From assembly GCA_021203425.1 (NCBI GenBank), contig JAJQBF010000293.1:1-15959 (forward strand): 15,959 nt of DNA. Reading direction: 5' to 3'. Under the pieces are notes generated by a model, which saw only the letters and a list, made by a program, of their open reading frames with translations, was not told the DNA's origin and searched no databases. The translations under genes were made by a program, and so were the position numbers. How positions within the stretch are numbered: the first letter of the stretch is position 1; each line of letters opens with the position of its first letter. This DNA comes from Clostridiales bacterium (GTDB lineage Bacteria > Bacillota > Clostridia > Lachnospirales > CAG-274). This document shows, one piece after another, positions 13,450 through 15,959 of the stretch.

Positions 13450-14808
13450 ATGGAAAGAAAGGAAGGTTCCGCACAATTTGAAAGAATGACAAAAGAGCCT
13501 GTGGGAAGGCTTGTTTTCACACTGGGGATACCGACCACAATAAGTATGCTTGTTACAAACATATATAATATTGCCGATACATATTTTGTAAGCCGCATAG
13601 GAATAAGCGCAAGCGGCGCCGTAGGGATTGTTTTCAGTTTTATGTCGGTTTTACAGGCTATAGGCTTTATGTTCGGTCAGGGAGCAGGAAGCAATATTTC
13701 AAGACATTTAGGGGCAAAGGACGAAAAAAGCGCCGGTGAATATTCAACAATCGCTTTCGTTTCCGCCTTTGTTGTCAGTGTTGTTATAGGCATATTATGC
13801 CTTATTTTTTTAAAACCGTTTCTGAGACTTCTGGGAAGTACGGAAACAATTTTGCCCTATGCCGCAACATATGTTTCATATATAATTATTGCCTCACCTT
13901 TTACGGTCTGCGGCTTTGTTATGAACAATATTCTCAGATTTGAGGGAAAAGCAAACCTGGCTATGATAGGTCTTGTTTCGGGCGCCATTCTTAATATAAT
14001 AGGCGACCCCATACTTATATTCTATTTTGACTTGGGAATCGCCGGAGCGGGAATTTCAACGGCAGTTTCGCAGATAATCAGCTTTTTAATTCTCATTTCG
14101 TTTTTCCTGAGAGGAAAAACATCAAGTAAACTGAAAATTGCAAATTTTAGGCTTGACTTCTCCAAACTTAAGGATATAATTACAATAGGTTTTCCCTCTA
14201 TGGCAAGACAGGGCTTACAAAGTATTTCGACAATGCTTTTAAACAATTATGCCGCTTTTTACGGAGACTCGGCAGTGGCTGCAATGAGCATTGTTTCACG
14301 AATAACCTTCCTTATTTTTGCCGTAGGTTTGGGTATAGGTCAGGGCTATCAGCCTGTCTGCGGCTTTAACTACGGTGCCGGAAAATATTCAAGGGTGAAA
14401 AAGGCTTTTAAATTTACCCTTTGTTTAGGCGAAACTCTTCTGGGAGCCTTTGCCCTTATCTGCCTTGTTATTGCCCCATATGCCGTCGGATTATTCCGAA
14501 AAGACCCCGAGGTTTTGGAAATAGGTATTTTAGCTTTAAGATTACAGTGTATAGGGCTTTTCTTCCAGCCTTTGGGCGTTATGGCAAATATGACGTTTCA
14601 AAGCTGCGGAAAAGCAACCCTTGCCGTTATATCTTCAATGCTCAGGAGCGGACTTTTCTTTATACCCGTTATTGTTATAGGCGCCGGTTTTTTCGGCATA
14701 ACAGGTGTACAGTGTGCCCAGCCGGTAAGCGACATACTGACTTTTATTGTTGTTCTGCCTATGACAATTCATTTTATGAATAATCTGCCGAAAGACACTG
14801 ATTCTTAA
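13450..14808 (+). CDS. MATE-family multidrug efflux transporter (MepA-like)
   Basis: A 452-residue integral membrane protein with about 12 hydrophobic segments arranged as two similar halves, the size and pattern of MATE cation-drug antiporters. Typical features are the N-terminal P-x-x-x-x-M-L-V-x-x-x-Y-N-I-A-D-T-Y-F-V segment (residues about 27-50, IPTTISMLVTNIYNIADTYF), GQGAGSNISRHLGAKDEKSA near 76-96, and GLGIGQGYQPVCGFNYGAGK in the second half. The closest known type is MepA of Staphylococcus. It would export organic cations or drugs from the cytoplasm using an ion gradient; the substrate is unknown. GGGAGAAGGAG lies 9 nt before the ATG. The gene starts 29 nt after the regulator's true end, so the two are almost surely cotranscribed and the regulator likely controls it. 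Confidence 0.93.
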   Translation: MERKEGSAQFERMTKEPVGRLVFTLGIPTTISMLVTNIYNIADTYFVSRIGISASGAVGIVFSFMSVLQAIGFMFGQGAGSNISRHLGAKDEKSAGEYSTIAFVSAFVVSVVIGILCLIFLKPFLRLLGSTETILPYAATYVSYIIIASPFTVCGFVMNNILRFEGKANLAMIGLVSGAILNIIGDPILIFYFDLGIAGAGISTAVSQIISFLILISFFLRGKTSSKLKIANFRLDFSKLKDIITIGFPSMARQGLQSISTMLLNNYAAFYGDSAVAAMSIVSRITFLIFAVGLGIGQGYQPVCGFNYGAGKYSRVKKAFKFTLCLGETLLGAFALICLVIAPYAVGLFRKDPEVLEIGILALRLQCIGLFFQPLGVMANMTFQSCGKATLAVISSMLRSGLFFIPVIVIGAGFFGITGVQCAQPVSDILTFIVVLPMTIHFMNNLPKDTDS

Positions 14809-14852
14809 CACTTAACAATAAAAACAATGAAAAAATACAACGGAGGAAACAA

Positions 14853-15466
14853 GTGAAAACAACAGACATTAAACCCGACACAAAAAATATTAAAGAAATT
14901 ATCGAGCTTTATGAAACTGCTTTTCCGCCGAATGAACGCTACTCGCCGGAGGAAATCTTTTCACTTTTGGAACAGGACGAAAACGTAAAATATAAAGCCT
15001 TTTATGACAAAGATGAACTGATAGGTTCTATGCTGTTTGCTGTCAGTGATTCTGTTTTATATTTACTTTATATGGTTGTTTCGGAAAAAAACGTTCCCAT
15101 GGAATAGGAGCAAAATTTATTTTGTGGCTTAGGGAAAATTACCCCGGGAAGGTTATATCTGTGGATATTGAGCCGAGAAACCATACATCAGACAACACCT
15201 ATCAAAGAGAGCGCCGCTTTAAATTTTATGCGAAAAACGGTTTTTCAGACACAGGCTGGCGTGTAACGGTTGACGGAGGAGTATATGTAATTATGTGTTC
15301 GCAGCCGGAACCGCCGTCAAATGAAGTAATAAGTGAACTTAAAGAACTTATTTTGAAACTTGACACGGCAATGTGCCCCGAGGCGGAAATACCTGTTTTA
15401 TTCATAAACACAAATATTCGTCTGTCAATTCATAATCTGCACAGCCACATATATTGGGAAGATTGA
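14853..15466 (+). pseudogene. Frameshifted GNAT-family N-acetyltransferase
   Basis: GTG start with CGGAGGA 5 nt upstream. The first frame runs 84 residues (IIELYETAFPPNERYSPEEI...LIGSMLFAVSDSVLYLLYMVV) and stops at TAG 15105-15107. The next frame carries on with the rest of the fold (GAKFILWLRENYP...IEPRNHTSDN...RRFKFYAKNGFSDTGW) to 15466. Adding one A to the A7 run at 15085-15091 gives SEKKRSHGIGAKF, which restores the acetyl-CoA pyrophosphate-binding motif (R/Q-x-x-G-x-G/A) and a 204-residue protein. The break thus falls in the cofactor site, and neither fragment should be active. The substrate cannot be told from sequence. It follows the MATE gene by 44 nt and is the last gene of the unit. 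It may be a true pseudogene or a homopolymer sequencing error. Confidence 0.8.
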
Positions 15467-15511
15467 TATAGTAAACTCACATATGTACTGCATACCGCCA
15501 TACTGTAAGAG

Positions 15512-15540
15512 CCGTCTGTTTTCAGGTGGTTTTTTGTTTT
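15512..15540 (+). terminator. Terminator of the regulator-MATE-GNAT unit
   Basis: A 7-bp stem CCGTCTG/CAGGTGG (15512-15518 / 15523-15529, two G-U pairs in RNA) with a TTTT loop, followed by TTTTTTGTTTT. It lies 45 nt after the GNAT stop. Confidence 0.75.
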
Positions 15541-15552
15541 GGAAAAAATGTA

Positions 15553-15582
15553 AAAAAGGAGCGGGCCAAATTAATGGCCCGC
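15553..15582 (-). terminator. Terminator of the SLH-protein gene
   Basis: Perfect stem GCGGGCCA/TGGCCCGC (15561-15568 / 15575-15582) with a 6-nt loop. On the minus strand it is followed by TCCTTTTTT. It lies 28 nt after the stop codon at 15611. Confidence 0.85.
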
Positions 15583-15610
15583 CGAATATAGAATTTATTT
15601 AATTGTTTTA

Positions 15611-15959
15611 TTAAACTTCAGCTGTTCCTTCAGTTGATTCCTCAACTACCGCTGTTTCGTCAGTCACGTCTTCGGTTTCTTCTTCGGATTCGCCTTCTGT
15701 TTCATCAGAGTTTTCTTCTGACTCTTCTGCAGTTTCTTCTTCCTCGGTTTCCTCTGCTATTGCTTCGGTTTCCTCGGCTGCAAGGACTTCTTCTTCAGGC
15801 TCTGTCTCTTCGCCAACACCTAAAGCATTGTATACGAGAACTGCTGCCTGTGCTCTTGTAATATATTCAAGAGGCTGAAGACCTGTGCCTGTTCCGCTGA
15901 TAATCAGGACAAACGCATGAAATTTTTTCAAAAATGTAATATAACTGAAACACAACACC
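15611..15959 (-). CDS. 3' end of a surface protein: SLH half-repeat plus acidic tail (partial)
   Basis: The frame is open to the window edge, so the start lies outside. About residues 20-47 of the visible part (ISGTGTGLQPLEYITRAQAAVLVYNALG) match the second half of an S-layer homology repeat (iSG-gdGtf-P---iTRaqaa-ll-nalg). SLH repeats anchor proteins to pyruvylated wall polysaccharide. After it comes a tail of about 68 residues made mostly of Glu, Thr, Ser and Asp (EETEEEETAEESEEN is typical), strongly negative and probably disordered. The stretch before the half-repeat (FSYITFLKKFHAFVLI) does not look like the first half of an SLH repeat in this or the other minus-strand frames, which hints at a rearrangement, frameshift or very divergent repeat. 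The stop is followed by a good terminator. Confidence 0.65.
   Translation of the reverse strand, partial: VLCFSYITFLKKFHAFVLIISGTGTGLQPLEYITRAQAAVLVYNALGVGEETEPEEEVLAAEETEAIAEETEEEETAEESEENSDETEGESEEETEDVTDETAVVEESTEGTAEV

Noticed and set aside
1..15959. CRISPR array, prophage, transposase or integron elements
   Set aside because: No regularly spaced repeats and no phage, transposase or integrase reading frames in either strand.

Overview
The window looks like chromosomal DNA of a low-GC, Gram-positive anaerobe of the class Clostridia. The grounds are strong GGAGG-type ribosome binding sites, AT-rich spacers, exported proteins with copper-amine-oxidase N-terminal-like (CuAO_N, PF07833) repeats, an SLH surface protein, a GntR-AraR type regulator and MepA-like MATE transporter, and short palindromic repeats of a kind common in gut Clostridia. 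I cannot place it below class.

Layout. (1) Positions 1-3250, minus strand: an exported-protein cluster (a SPOR-like membrane protein, then two CuAO_N proteins) with its own promoter at 3157-3185 and a terminator at 93-133. Positions 1-92 are AT-rich and I see nothing in them. (2) Positions 3250-4247: a bidirectional terminator and a third CuAO_N gene that follows carB by 26 nt; its signal peptide is separated from its body by a frameshift. (3) Positions 4274-12064, minus strand: a compact pyrimidine operon, pyrB-pyrC-pyrF-carA-carB, covering carbamoyl phosphate synthesis, aspartate transcarbamoylation, dihydroorotase and OMP decarboxylase. pyrK, pyrD, pyrE and pyrR are not in the window. Upstream of pyrB is a near-consensus promoter, a 27-codon U-rich leader ORF with a strong RBS, and an intrinsic terminator 6 nt past the leader stop codons. 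This is the layout of enterobacterial UTP-sensing attenuation rather than PyrR control, and it is the most interesting signal here. (4) Positions 12065-12341: a divergent intergenic region with an imperfect palindromic repeat and a promoter with an overlapping inverted-repeat operator. (5) Positions 12342-15466, plus strand: GntR/LacI-type regulator, MATE efflux pump and GNAT acetyltransferase, probably one operon; the regulator and the acetyltransferase each carry a one-base frameshift. (6) Positions 15512-15959: back-to-back terminators and the 3' end of a minus-strand gene with an SLH half-repeat and a very acidic tail.

How the parts work together: CarA/CarB make carbamoyl phosphate, PyrB and PyrC convert it to dihydroorotate, and PyrF makes UMP after steps encoded elsewhere. 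Leader attenuation would let the UTP pool set readthrough into pyrB. The third CuAO_N gene could be cotranscribed with the operon, since no terminator follows carB. The regulator probably represses itself and the transporter. Three genes show the same kind of lesion (one base missing), so either the accessory DNA is decaying or the assembly carries indel errors.
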